From the NCBI RefSeq assembly GCF_001486585.1, contig NZ_LN909046.1:1240001-1304000 (forward strand): a stretch of 64,000 nt of DNA, given 5' to 3'. The translations under genes and the position numbers were made by a program. This document shows positions 8,907-16,904 of this stretch, piece after piece. The number at the start of each line of letters is the position of its first letter. Within the stretch, counting starts at the first letter, position 1. Below the pieces are notes generated by a model. It had not been told where the DNA came from. It worked only from the letters and a program-made list of their open reading frames with translations, and searched no databases. Source of the DNA: Paenibacillus senegalimassiliensis (lineage in GTDB: Bacteria; Bacillota; Bacilli; Paenibacillales; Paenibacillaceae).

Positions 8907-9791
8907 TCAGGCTCCGCCGCCAAAACGCTTGCGGTAACCGCATTTCCGGCACAATTCCTCAACCGCCTCACGCCGGGAGAAGCCCTCATACAACCGATTT
9001 GCCCTTTCCCCTTCAATGATCTCGGAGAACGGAGTCTCGTTGATGTTGCCCAGATTAATCACGCCTTCCCCATCCAGGCAACATGGAATAACCGTGCCAT
9101 CCACGAGAATTCCCGCCTGATTGCGCAAGCCGTGGCAAAAGCCTTTGCCATCATCTTCTTCCGCCCTGAGGTCAGGCCACGCAAATTCATAATCCTGATT
9201 CAAATAGACCCGTTCAGCTAGCTTAATTCCACCGCCGGGAACGATTCTCTCTTCAATATGGTAATCAAGCCCGAATTCACGCTCAATGAGCTCCAAGGTT
9301 GCCCGATTACGGCTGCGCTCCAGATTTGTCTCATTGTCCTGAGTCAAATTCCACAGCCGGAACGATACCAGCAGCTCGGAAGTAGCTATCGCTTCCTGAA
9401 CAAAGGACAAAATATGGCTGACATATCCTTCTCGATCTGTCGAACCTTCATGTCCGTCAAAGCTGTGCAAGGAGAAATTGATCTGTCTGAGCGCCGGCTT
9501 CCCCAGCAACTTATGCCGCACCTTGGGCAGCAATGTGCCGTTCGTCGTAATATTGACTTGAAATCCCTTTTCATGGCTAATATCAAGCAATTGATCAATC
9601 TTGGGATGCAGCAGCGGCTCCCCTTTGACATGAAAATAAATGTAATCTGTATGCGGCTTGATATCATCGAGAATCTTCCGGAAATCGTCGATTTCTATGA
9701 ATTGAGATTTACGTTGCGTCGGTGGACAAAAGCTGCAAGCAAGATTGCAGATACTGGTTGTTTCGATGTAAAATTTTTTAAACTTTTTCAT
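8907..9791 (-). CDS. Radical SAM/SPASM domain protein
   Basis: A 294-residue enzyme. The radical SAM cluster motif CNLACSFC gives Cys15, Cys19 and Cys22, and the SAM-binding GEPLL stretch follows near residue 57. Toward the C-terminus CHGLRN, CCLDGEG and CRKCG supply Cys residues for an auxiliary SPASM Fe-S cluster. SPASM proteins modify peptides, proteins or small molecules, but no precursor peptide gene is evident beside it. It is convergent to mqnBD and does not resemble MqnC or MqnE, so a menaquinone role is not supported. Substrate unknown. Confidence 0.85.
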   Translation of the reverse strand: MKKFKKFYIETTSICNLACSFCPPTQRKSQFIEIDDFRKILDDIKPHTDYIYFHVKGEPLLHPKIDQLLDISHEKGFQVNITTNGTLLPKVRHKLLGKPALRQINFSLHSFDGHEGSTDREGYVSHILSFVQEAIATSELLVSFRLWNLTQDNETNLERSRNRATLELIEREFGLDYHIEERIVPGGGIKLAERVYLNQDYEFAWPDLRAEEDDGKGFCHGLRNQAGILVDGTVIPCCLDGEGVINLGNINETPFSEIIEGERANRLYEGFSRREAVEELCRKCGYRKRFGGGA

Positions 9792-9931
9792 AAGAACCTG
9801 CTTTGTTCAGTTATAGTTATTCTCTATTCTATCTCAATTCGCATCGAAACCCCAGCGGTAAAAATATAACTATCGCCCATATCGCTATACTGCTACGTAT
9901 CTGTCACCATGCCAGGCGTAACTACACTTCC

Positions 9932-11157
9932 TTATGGTATTGCCTGTGCGGTAATTCTGATATTCTCGACGATAATTGGTGTTCCTGCCAACAAAGTGTC
10001 CTGGGATAAATCCAGAGTCAACAAATTCGGTTGCAAAGTGAACAATCTGCCCTCTTGCATCATGCCATTAATATATATATTGCTATAGGAATCTGGACCA
10101 ACTCCGTCAAAAATTGCCGGATTATTTCCGTTGTCATTCGTAAATTCATTCGCTGGAATATCCACGGTTCCACCGCCAATCGCTGTAGGGGGGACATAGA
10201 AATACCGGAACACGGTAGGCGTGACCAAGATAGCCCCACCCGGAGGCCCAACGGCTCCCGTTGCACCGGTCGGCCCCACCGCTCCCTGCGGCCCTTCAGC
10301 ACCGGTTGGCCCTGTCGCACCAGTCACTCCCGGCGCTCCTTGCGGTCCTGCTGCTCCGGTCGCCCCAGTCACTCCCGGCGCTCCTGCTGGCCCTGCCGCT
10401 CCTGTCGCACCAGTCACTCCGGGTGCTCCTTGCGGTCCCGCTGCACCCGTCGCACCAGTCACTCCCGGCGCTCCTGCTGGTCCTGCCGCTCCCGTTGCCC
10501 CAGTCACTCCGGGCGCTCCTGCCGGTCCTGCGGCTCCCGCCGCACCAGTCACTCCCGGCGCCCCTGCCGGTCCCCTGCTGGTCCCGCTGCTCCTGTCGCC
10601 CCGGTCACTCCTGGTGCCCCTGCTGGTCCTGCGGCTCCAGTTGCACCAGTCACCCCCGGTGCTCCTTGCGGTCCCGCTGCTCCTGTTGCACCGGTCACCC
10701 CCGGTGCTCCTTGTGGCCCTGCTGCTCCTGTTGCACCAGTCACTCCCGGTGCTCCTTGCGGTCCCGCTGCACCGGTCACTCCCGGCGCTCCTGCCGGTCC
10801 TGCTGCACCCACTGGCCCCGCTGCTCCCGGCGCTCCTTGCGGTCCTGCTGGTCCCGGTGGGTCCTGCGGATCTGCTGGTCCGACCGGCAACGTGCAAGGC
10901 ACCGCCACCGGGAGATCGCAACGCGCCTCACCAAGCTTGAGTGGCGCCTTGGTTCCACCTGGTCGCTTTTGACATATCGCTCCCTTGCGACCAGGCACCT
11001 TTTTCCAACGTCTTGTATCGCAACGCCGGATCTTTCTTTTAATAGGAGTACCCTTTCTCCCCTTTACCTGTTTGCTACGCCAACTCCCGTTTTTATTGCA
11101 GCGCCTTTCAACTTTAACCATCACGCAACTCGTAGTGCGCTTTGCCGTTGTTGCCAT
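9932..11157 (-). pseudogene. Collagen-like protein with DUF4183-like C-terminus, frame broken by an 11-bp duplication
   Basis: Read on the minus strand: a basic Lys/Arg/Cys-rich N-terminus of about 90 residues starting at the ATG 11157 (GGGAGGTAGAGGG ahead of it), then about 65-70 G-X-Y triplets mostly in a 15-residue unit ([15 protein letters not shown]), then a C-terminal domain with VTPTVFRYF and YINGMMQ. The reading frame changes inside the repeats: the first frame stops at 10549 and the rest is in another frame. Two near-identical 11-mers at 10563-10573 and 10574-10584 explain it, since removing one restores a single frame of a little over 400 residues. Such proteins form spore-surface or cell-surface filaments in Bacillales. 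Broken, phase-variable or misassembled cannot be decided here. Confidence 0.8.
10225..10870 (-). repeat. 45-bp period tandem repeats encoding collagen G-X-Y triplets
   Basis: About a dozen imperfect copies of a 45-base unit encode GP(Q/A)[12 protein letters not shown]. They differ mainly at third positions and in Q/A at the third residue. The unit makes the region prone to slippage and keeps all six frames open, which explains several long spurious frames on the opposite strand. Confidence 0.9.
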
Positions 11158-11203
11158 CCCTCTACCTCCCGCTGAGATTTTCCTCAAGCTTCACTCGCTC
11201 CCA

Positions 11204-11212
11204 TATCATATG
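11204..11212 (-). promoter_or_regulatory. Possible sigma-K type -10 for the collagen-like gene
   Basis: CATATGATA on the minus strand fits the sigma-K -10 pattern CATANNNTA and lies about 50 bases before the collagen-like start. No clear AC-type -35 was found at the right distance, so this is a weak call. Mother-cell expression would suit a spore-surface filament protein. Confidence 0.3.
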
Positions 11213-11373
11213 TCGGCTTGCTTGGCGGCGAGATAGACGAATATCCCCCAGTCCAAAATGCAAAAAATCCATGATGAACAGGGGAAGTACGCCGTCTCTA
11301 TTAATGAGATTGTTTCATTATATGATTATGTATCGGATCTTTCGGTACGATCAGAGATTAGGAGGTGAATTTC

Positions 11374-11787
11374 ATGCCCGTAGTTAAACCCGTATTCAAT
11401 GCTGTATCTACTGCTCCTGTAGCTTCCGGAGGTGAAGTGACCACTACAGTTACACCTACTGTTACACGCTATTTCGCAACCTTAACAGCCGGTATGATTA
11501 GTGAAACGGATACGACTATTCCTGCTGCCAGCTTTGTTGATGATGCAGACGGCCCGGTGACAGATCTGCCTACGCTTACTGGCAGTGACTACTTCAATGT
11601 CTATATCAACGGCGTTATGCAGCAAGCTTCATTGTCCACGCTGTCAACGGCCAGCCTTGTGCTGGATACTACTGATTTGTTCGCTGGTATTCCTGTCCAG
11701 TTAGAAATTGGTAGCTTTGGAGACGTAACTTCAGCAATTACAACGCCTCAGACCATATCAGCACCAGAAATTACGATCCTCACGTAA
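11374..11787 (+). CDS. DUF4183-like domain protein
   Basis: A 137-residue protein rich in Thr, Ser and Ala with no signal peptide. The core VTPTVTRYF...SDYFNVYINGVMQ...LVLDTTDLFAGIPVQLEI aligns by eye with the C-terminal domain of the divergent collagen-like protein (VTPTVFRYF...[10 protein letters not shown]...[13 protein letters not shown]). The two share a domain that here stands alone. It matches the DUF4183 pattern common in spore-formers (Y-I-N-x-x-I/M-N-G-x-x-Q), for which no biochemical role is established. AGGAGGTG at 11360-11367 fixes the ATG at 11374. A subunit or anchor of a surface filament is a reasonable guess. Confidence 0.75.
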   Translation: MPVVKPVFNAVSTAPVASGGEVTTTVTPTVTRYFATLTAGMISETDTTIPAASFVDDADGPVTDLPTLTGSDYFNVYINGVMQQASLSTLSTASLVLDTTDLFAGIPVQLEIGSFGDVTSAITTPQTISAPEITILT

Positions 11788-11794
11788 AAGCGTA

Positions 11795-11824
11795 TTGACG
11801 AACCTGTCTGCTTTCTTCTACAAT
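11795..11824 (+). promoter_or_regulatory. Promoter of the fluoride-responsive operon
   Basis: TTGACG (11795-11800), an 18-base spacer and TACAAT (11819-11824). The start site would fall a few bases before the riboswitch aptamer. Confidence 0.7.
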
Positions 11825-11831
11825 GATTGCA

Positions 11832-11920
11832 GTGATAATAGAGCGATGGAGTTCGCCTTAACCGCTCGGATGAGCTGATGACTCCTACCAGTTGATACTG
11901 GTAGGAGTCTATCTGTTTTT
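11832..11920 (+). ncRNA. Fluoride riboswitch (crcB motif) with expression-platform terminator
   Basis: GCGATGGAGTTCGCC, the AACCGCTC segment and CTGATGACTCCTAC match the conserved core and pseudoknot pieces of the crcB RNA. The 3' part GACTCCTACCAG / CTGGTAGGAGTC forms a perfect 12-bp hairpin followed by TATCTGTTTTT (terminator 11879-11920). The aptamer's 3' strand TGATGACTCCTAC is also the 5' arm of the terminator, which is how fluoride binding allows read-through into the crcB genes directly downstream. Confidence 0.93.
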
Positions 11921-11938
11921 AAGAGGAGGATCAGAATA

Positions 11939-12331
11939 ATGAATGTGCTGGCATTGATTATAGGTGGATTTTTGGGCACGATACTCCGTTATGCCTGCGG
12001 ACAATGGATACCTGCCGTTAACAGCTTTCCTTTACCCACCTTATTAATTAATTTACTCGGTTGCCTGTTCCTTGGCTGGTTCTTCACTGTCGCCAATCCC
12101 AGAAAAATGCGGCAAGATGTATATCTCGGCATTGGCACGGGATTTACTGGTGCCTTTACTACGTTCTCGACCTTTGCCGCTCAGACTGTGGATGCCCTAC
12201 ATACGGGTCATCTGCTTATCGCTGGCGTTTACGTTGTCAGCAATATAGCAGGAGGCCTGGCGATGATTCGGCTCGGGATATGGTTAGGCCATCGAACTAA
12301 AGGGATTACGCAAACGGAGGAATCCGTATGA
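11939..12331 (+). CDS. crcB1: Fluoride channel CrcB/Fluc, first of a pair
   Basis: A 130-residue membrane protein with four hydrophobic helices and the Fluc signatures GGFLGTILRY, NLLGCLFLGW (pore Asn) and GFTGAFTTFSTF (the Phe and Thr-rich track that forms the fluoride path). Fluc proteins are dual-topology dimers that let fluoride leave the cytoplasm. It is preceded by a fluoride riboswitch and AGAGGAGGA 8 bases before the ATG. It overlaps the next crcB by ATGA. Paired genes of this kind are thought to give a heterodimer with fixed opposite topologies. Confidence 0.95.
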   Translation: MNVLALIIGGFLGTILRYACGQWIPAVNSFPLPTLLINLLGCLFLGWFFTVANPRKMRQDVYLGIGTGFTGAFTTFSTFAAQTVDALHTGHLLIAGVYVVSNIAGGLAMIRLGIWLGHRTKGITQTEESV

Positions 12332-12693
12332 TCATTTTTGTTGGACTTGCAGGGGTCTTGGGTACATTGTTGCGCTTTTATCTGGGGCGGTGGGTCTCCC
12401 TCCGTACTGCCGGAAGAGGACGGAAATTCCCATGGGGAACCTGGATCATCAATCTGAGCGGCTCCTTGCTGCTCGGCATATTAACCTCACTTCATCTGAG
12501 TGGCACAATACCGGACTGGAGCTGGCTTATTCTCGGCACAGGGTTTTGCGGCGCATACACAACCTTCTCTACGTTCGGATATGAAGCTGTTTCTCTCGTC
12601 GAAAGCGGACACGGCACACAGGCAGTCCTCTACGTTCTGTCCTCCCTGGGACTGGGGCTCGTTGCCGTCTGGTCAGGAATGCTGCTCTTTTAG
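12328..12693 (+). CDS. crcB2: Fluoride channel CrcB/Fluc, second of a pair
   Basis: A 121-residue four-helix protein with GVLGTLLRF, NLSGSLLLG and GFCGAYTTFSTF, so the channel Asn, Phe and Thr residues are all kept. The ATG overlaps the crcB1 stop (ATGA) with GGAGG just upstream, so the two are translated together at similar levels. The basic loop RWVSLRTAGRGRK after helix 1 differs from the partner, as expected if the two subunits insert in opposite orientations. Expression is under the same fluoride riboswitch. Confidence 0.95.
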   Translation: MIIFVGLAGVLGTLLRFYLGRWVSLRTAGRGRKFPWGTWIINLSGSLLLGILTSLHLSGTIPDWSWLILGTGFCGAYTTFSTFGYEAVSLVESGHGTQAVLYVLSSLGLGLVAVWSGMLLF

Positions 12694-12785
12694 CTCCCCC
12701 GGCAAACGCCCGCTTTGTAATCCATTGTCACGGCAACTGCATACGATAAAAGCAAATCCGCGATATGCGAGAAAAGGTGATAGCA

Positions 12786-13874
12786 TTGGCCAGTTTTCGT
12801 CAAGCTTATTTGCTAAAGAAACGTATTGCCGGTAGCATCCTTAAGCAACAAGGTATACATGGAATAGGCGTAGGTCTACGTGATCCCAAGCATCCCAAGA
12901 AAGGCGCTGCCATTATCGTATATGCCGATGCGTTGGCAACGACAGGACGTACCCGGAAGAATAAGAAAAACCGTCGTCCTCCGGTACCCAGATACTTGAA
13001 ATCACGGTCCGGTGTTCCATTTCGTGTAGTTCGTTCTGCCCGATTTTGCAAAAAAGGGACGAACGGCAGCTCCTTCACCCGGCGAATCCGCCCGGTCATA
13101 GCGGGATACAGTGTCGGTACTCCCGAAGGTTCCGGCACAGCCGGCCTGATCGTAAGCAATGATGGATGTGGAGGTAGCCGCTTGATTCTTAGCAACAACC
13201 ACGTGCTTGTCGATAATAACACCCGGCGCTACTCGCCTACTATTCAACCGGGAGGCGCTGATGGGGGCACCGTTCCCCGTGACCAGATCGGTCAGCTTGA
13301 CCGCTTCGTCAGGCTTAGCAAACGTAAAGCCAATTATCTGGACGCCGCTACCTCCAAGCCGTTGCGCCGTTCCTTGCTCAAGCCCGCTTACGCTGTCTTC
13401 GGTACAGTGCCTGGTTACGTAAAAGCCTATAAAATCGGAGATCGCTTCAAAAAGGTAGGGCGCACCACCGGCGTTGTCACAGGTACAGTAGAGTCCATTC
13501 ATACCGATGTCCAAGTGGATTACGGTGGTTATGGTAACCTCGGTACCATTACCTTTAAGGATCAAAGTATTATACGTGGCAGACGCCCCGTTTCCCTGGA
13601 AGGGGACTCGGGTTCGGTATGGCTGACCCGCAAAGGTAACTATGCCGCAGCGGTCAATTTTGCCGGCTCAGATAACGGCATGTTGTCCATTGCCTATCCA
13701 GTGGATTTGTTCATGCGAGTATTTGGCACTCATGTAGCCAAACCGGGAACGCATAGAGTCCGGCGTGGGGCAACTGGCAAATACGCCTGCATTCACCCAC
13801 TCTCCCCCAAGTTAATCAGTCGTTTGCGACCTATTAAAGCCGTGCCGCACAAGTCTATCCGTAGCCGTGACTAA
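12786..13874 (+). CDS. Trypsin-like serine protease (chymotrypsin fold), probably cytosolic
   Basis: About 362 residues. A chymotrypsin-type triad can be placed: His in LSNNHVL, Asp in NYLDAAT and Ser in EGDSGSVW (positions 139, 186 and 275 counted from the TTG start). The body is strongly basic and no signal peptide or membrane segment is seen. Start: a TTG at 12786 has AAGGTGA 6 bases ahead, while an in-frame ATG at 12765 has no ribosome site; the TTG is preferred. It lies 90 bases after crcB2, possibly on the same transcript, though fluoride involvement is not implied. Related NAL1-like proteins occur in Bacillales without a defined role. The protease fold is firm, the substrate unknown. 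Confidence 0.8.
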   Translation: MASFRQAYLLKKRIAGSILKQQGIHGIGVGLRDPKHPKKGAAIIVYADALATTGRTRKNKKNRRPPVPRYLKSRSGVPFRVVRSARFCKKGTNGSSFTRRIRPVIAGYSVGTPEGSGTAGLIVSNDGCGGSRLILSNNHVLVDNNTRRYSPTIQPGGADGGTVPRDQIGQLDRFVRLSKRKANYLDAATSKPLRRSLLKPAYAVFGTVPGYVKAYKIGDRFKKVGRTTGVVTGTVESIHTDVQVDYGGYGNLGTITFKDQSIIRGRRPVSLEGDSGSVWLTRKGNYAAAVNFAGSDNGMLSIAYPVDLFMRVFGTHVAKPGTHRVRRGATGKYACIHPLSPKLISRLRPIKAVPHKSIRSRD

Positions 13875-13927
13875 AAGAGCTGATCTTCACATTTGATATC
13901 CACAATTTCTTGCTGCTGGGTAAACGG

Positions 13928-13960
13928 CCCCTCATTGTTGAACCTATCAACAATGAGGGG
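13928..13960. terminator. Perfect 14-bp hairpin between convergent genes
   Basis: CCCCTCATTGTTGA and its exact complement are separated by 5 bases. There is no T tract on either side, so it may stall or protect transcript ends rather than be a classical terminator. Confidence 0.5.
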
Positions 13961-13965
13961 ATCGC

Positions 13966-14692
13966 TCAATAGATCTCCTTGGCATCTCGTGGCAAATGTT
14001 GTACATGCTTTAAGTATCTTGTAATTTGGAGATCCTCCCCCTTGTTGTAGATGTATCCTAATTCCTTAGCCACCTCTCCTGCAAGCAGTCTGAACAATGT
14101 ACAAGCTGCAAAGACGGACGTCCACATCTTCTCGTAATTACTGTCTGAATAGGTCTGCTCGTACATCTGCCAGTATGCTTCCGGCAAGTACGTTTTCATA
14201 TATTTCCCCATTTTCCCAATCGAGACACTATAATTTTGTTGCGCTCCCACCCACCATGATACCATCTCATCCAGAGGTGGCCTGATAACGCCTTCAAACA
14301 TTTGTTTTGCATAAGGCAACTCATCACGTCAGATCACTGCCGTATCGCTCCAGCATGGCTTCTTTCGTTTGAATCTGAAGATCGATTCGATTACCATCTG
14401 CGAACAACATTAAATACGCATAGGATCGTTGGAGGCTTAGATTCCCACCGCTTTCCAGATCATTTTTGTCAGGCTCTTGCAGCATGATACGATCACCGAA
14501 CACATCAAGCCATCCCGTTTGTTGGATAAAAGAAGTTATTTCCGTCACGACATACACTATATCGTAATCCTGAAATATATCCTTGGGGACATTCGGATTG
14601 GTACGTGATCCATTCATATACACAGCACGAATTTGTTCGTCCTTTCTGGCAACGTCCAAAATCAAAGCCATCATATCCTCTTCTGTTCTCAC
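13966..14692 (-). pseudogene. Aminoglycoside 6-adenylyltransferase (AadK/ANT(6)-like) with internal deletion
   Basis: The N-terminal part (from the GTG at 14692, with AAGGAGGG ahead) carries the nucleotidyltransferase core NGSRTNPNVPKDIFQDYDIVYVV and FADGNRIDLQI. It stops at 14324. The C-terminal part resumes immediately in another frame as RDELPYAKQMFE...YLKHVQHLPRDAKEIY, the normal end of AadK. Between them roughly 50 codons present in full-length enzymes (about 285 residues) are missing, so a deletion that also shifted the frame joined ...SDLT to RDELPY. The intact enzyme adenylates streptomycin at the 6 position. This copy should be inactive. Confidence 0.82.
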
Positions 14693-14778
14693 GGGGGAAC
14701 CCTCCTTCATTGTTCGATCAGACCAGCCATACATTCAATGAGTGCACAATCTTAAGCATCTACCTGACTTTCATAAGA

Positions 14779-14814
14779 ACAAATAAACTCCCCAGGAACC
14801 ATTCCCAGGGAGTC
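14779..14814 (-). terminator. Terminator after the sigma-A paralogue
   Basis: On the minus strand GACTCCCTGGGAA and TTCCTGGGGAGT pair around TGG and are followed by TTTATTTGTT. Confidence 0.75.
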
Positions 14815-14826
14815 TTATCCTTCATG

Positions 14827-15720
14827 CTATTCCATAAAATCCTTCAGTCGCTTGCTGCGACTAGGGTGTCTCAGCTTGCGCAATGCCTTGGCTTCAATCT
14901 GACGAATTCGTTCCCGGGTTACGCCAAATTCCTTACCGACCTCTTCCAGTGTGCGCGTACGCCCGTCATCCATACCGAAGCGAAGACGAAGCACATTCTC
15001 CTCACGCTCAGTCAGCGTATCAAGCACCTCTTCAAGCTGCTCCTTCAACAGCTCGTAAGCTGCTGCTTCCGCAGGGGCTGGAGCATCGTGATCCTCAATG
15101 AAATCGCCCAGGTTAGAGTCGTTCTCTTCCCCGATCGGGGTCTCAAGTGACACTGGCTCTTGAGCAATTTTCATGATTTCACGCACTTTTTCCGGAGTCA
15201 AGTCCATCTCCTTGGCAATTTCCTCAGGCGTAGGCTCACGTCCAATTTCCTGAAGCAATTGTCTGGATATGCGAATCAATTTATTGATTGTCTCGACCAT
15301 GTGAACAGGGATACGAATCGTTCTCGCCTGGTCAGCAATCGCCCGTGTAATCGCTTGACGAATCCACCAAGTTGCATACGTACTGAATTTAAAGCCCTTG
15401 GAGTAATCAAACTTCTCCACAGCCTTAATCAGTCCCATATTGCCTTCCTGAATCAGATCGAGGAATACCATACCGCGTCCCACGTAACGCCGAGCGATGC
15501 TTACAACCAGGCGTAAATTGGCTTCAGCCAAACGACGCTTGGCTTCCTCATCCCCGTTCTCAATCCGCCTAGCGAGATTGATTTCCTCCTCGGCGGACAA
15601 CAGAGGCACCCGTCCAATCTCCTTCAAATACATCCGTACCGGATCATCGATCTTTATACCTGGCGGCAACGTCAGGTCATCGGTATATTCCACTTCACCC
15701 TGCTTCAAGTCCTCTGCCAT
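14827..15720 (-). CDS. Sigma-70 family factor, sigma-A paralogue lacking region 1.1
   Basis: A 297-residue primary-type sigma factor. It begins directly before region 1.2 ([16 protein letters not shown]) and then follows sigma-A almost residue for residue: region 2 ([38 protein letters not shown] for -10 binding and melting), region 3 ([13 protein letters not shown]) and region 4 ([19 protein letters not shown] for -35 binding). The housekeeping protein of Bacillales is about 370 residues with an acidic region 1.1 that is absent here. It stands alone, not in the dnaG-rpoD operon where the main sigA normally resides, so it is probably a second, group-2-like factor with sigma-A promoter specificity. 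If the genome has no other copy it could be the main factor. Confidence 0.92.
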   Translation of the reverse strand: MAEDLKQGEVEYTDDLTLPPGIKIDDPVRMYLKEIGRVPLLSAEEEINLARRIENGDEEAKRRLAEANLRLVVSIARRYVGRGMVFLDLIQEGNMGLIKAVEKFDYSKGFKFSTYATWWIRQAITRAIADQARTIRIPVHMVETINKLIRISRQLLQEIGREPTPEEIAKEMDLTPEKVREIMKIAQEPVSLETPIGEENDSNLGDFIEDHDAPAPAEAAAYELLKEQLEEVLDTLTEREENVLRLRFGMDDGRTRTLEEVGKEFGVTRERIRQIEAKALRKLRHPSRSKRLKDFME

Positions 15721-15792
15721 CTTTCAGACCCCCACCCTAAAAAATGAAAACTATAAGAAATGCTTCTTTATCTCTAAGACCTGCCATTACAT

Positions 15793-15949
15793 TTGACAAA
15801 TCATTGATATTATGCTATTATTGAGAAGATTATTGCTACATTATGTGAGTGGCTATCCGTCATTGTACCACAGGACAGGTTATAATACAAGGTTTTGAAC
15901 AATGAATTCATGAATGAGACGCTGACCCTTGAGGATCAGCGTTTTTTTT
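15793..15949 (+). ncRNA. Candidate small RNA with its own promoter and terminator
   Basis: Plus-strand TTGACA (15793-15798), a 17-base spacer and TATTAT (15816-15821) make a near-consensus sigma-A promoter. A strong terminator, ACGCTGACC/GGATCAGCGT followed by eight T residues, ends at 15949. Both neighbours are on the minus strand, so neither element serves an annotated gene. The predicted transcript of about 120 nt (from ~15828) has no open frame with a ribosome site. It is read divergently from the sigma-A paralogue. Confidence 0.55.
15918..15949 (+). terminator. Plus-strand terminator without an upstream gene
   Basis: GACGCTGACC CTTGA GGATCAGCGT then TTTTTTTT. It has no T tract on the minus strand, so it works only for plus-strand transcripts. 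Confidence 0.88.
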
Positions 15950-15979
15950 GTCCTCTTATTCTTTTGTATTCTACATCGA

Positions 15980-16618
15980 TCAGGCCTGATCCTCCCAAGC
16001 CCGCTGTAAAGCTGCCTGAAAAATTTCAACCGGCTGTGCGCCAGATACTGCGAATTTACCCTTGATTACGACAAAAGGTACTCCGCGAATGCCGAGCTTT
16101 CTTGCTTCGCCTTCGTCCTCGCGAACATTTTCCGCATATTCACCTTGCTCCAGCGCTGCTTTGGCCTCACGACCATCCAGCCCGGTCTCTTCAGCCAACT
16201 TCTGCAGCACCTCATGATCCCCAATATGTAATGAGTCCGTAAAGTAAGCGCGAAATAAATGCTCACTCATTTCCTTGGCTTTGCCATGTGCAGCCGCGTA
16301 ATGCAACAAACGGTGAGCATCAAACGTATTTGTCGGGATCAGCGTGTCAAAATGATAGTTCAGCCCATCCGCCTTGGCCTGTTGGGCTACATTCTGATTG
16401 GATTCCTGAGCCTGCTGCAGGCTTAGGCCGTATTTGACAGCCAGTAATTCATAAATACTGGATTCCGTATCTCGTGGAGCTCCCGGGTCCAATTCAAAGC
16501 TGCGGTAAATAACCTCTACCTTATCACGATGCTCAAACAAATCCAACGCCTTTTCCAAACGGCGCTTGCCAATGTAACAGAAAGGACAAGCAAAGTCCGA
16601 CCAAATCTCAATCTTCAT
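15980..16618 (-). CDS. DsbA-family thiol oxidoreductase (FrnE-like, cytosolic)
   Basis: A 212-residue thioredoxin-fold protein with the active-site CPFC at residues 11-14 and the cis-Pro loop GIRGVPFVV near 175, separated by the helical insertion typical of the DsbA/FrnE group. There is no signal peptide, so it acts in the cytoplasm, perhaps as a disulfide isomerase in oxidative stress as described for FrnE of Deinococcus. The ATG at 16618 has AGGAGG upstream. It is monocistronic. The longer reach of about 280 bases upstream holds no gene. Confidence 0.9.
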   Translation of the reverse strand: MKIEIWSDFACPFCYIGKRRLEKALDLFEHRDKVEVIYRSFELDPGAPRDTESSIYELLAVKYGLSLQQAQESNQNVAQQAKADGLNYHFDTLIPTNTFDAHRLLHYAAAHGKAKEMSEHLFRAYFTDSLHIGDHEVLQKLAEETGLDGREAKAALEQGEYAENVREDEGEARKLGIRGVPFVVIKGKFAVSGAQPVEIFQAALQRAWEDQA

Positions 16619-16904
16619 CTTTCATTCCTCCTAAACCATGGCCCTTCCAAGAAGAGGCCCAAATTCCATAATAACGCGTCTTTTTCCATGAAGCAACTCC
16701 TACTTCATATCTCCCTTTATCATTACCCCTCCCCCACAGCTTCAACCATGCCGGAGAGTACCGTACCTCCAAAGCATATGGCATTTCGGCACAAATATGC
16801 ACCTGTCAAACCAGTGAAGTGTGACTTGCACTAATGGAAAAGCTATAATAGAGGTTGTTCAAATAGACAACGATCATATTCAAAATTAAGGCGAGGTGAA
16901 TGGA

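Noticed and set aside
8907-9791. Radical SAM protein as MqnC or MqnE of the futalosine pathway
   Set aside because: It has a C-terminal SPASM-like Cys cluster, different motifs and convergent orientation to mqnBD.
10225-10870. Possible CRISPR array because of regular spacing
   Set aside because: The units are contiguous protein-coding G-X-Y repeats with no unique spacers, and no cas genes are present.
10031-11175. Long plus-strand open frames opposite the collagen-like gene
   Set aside because: They are mirror readings of the GC-rich 45-bp repeats, with Pro/Ala/Leu-only composition and no ribosome site.
16619-16904. Small frame on the minus strand near 16608-16802
   Set aside because: No ribosome site, no recognisable sequence and overlap with the promoter region of ytkL.
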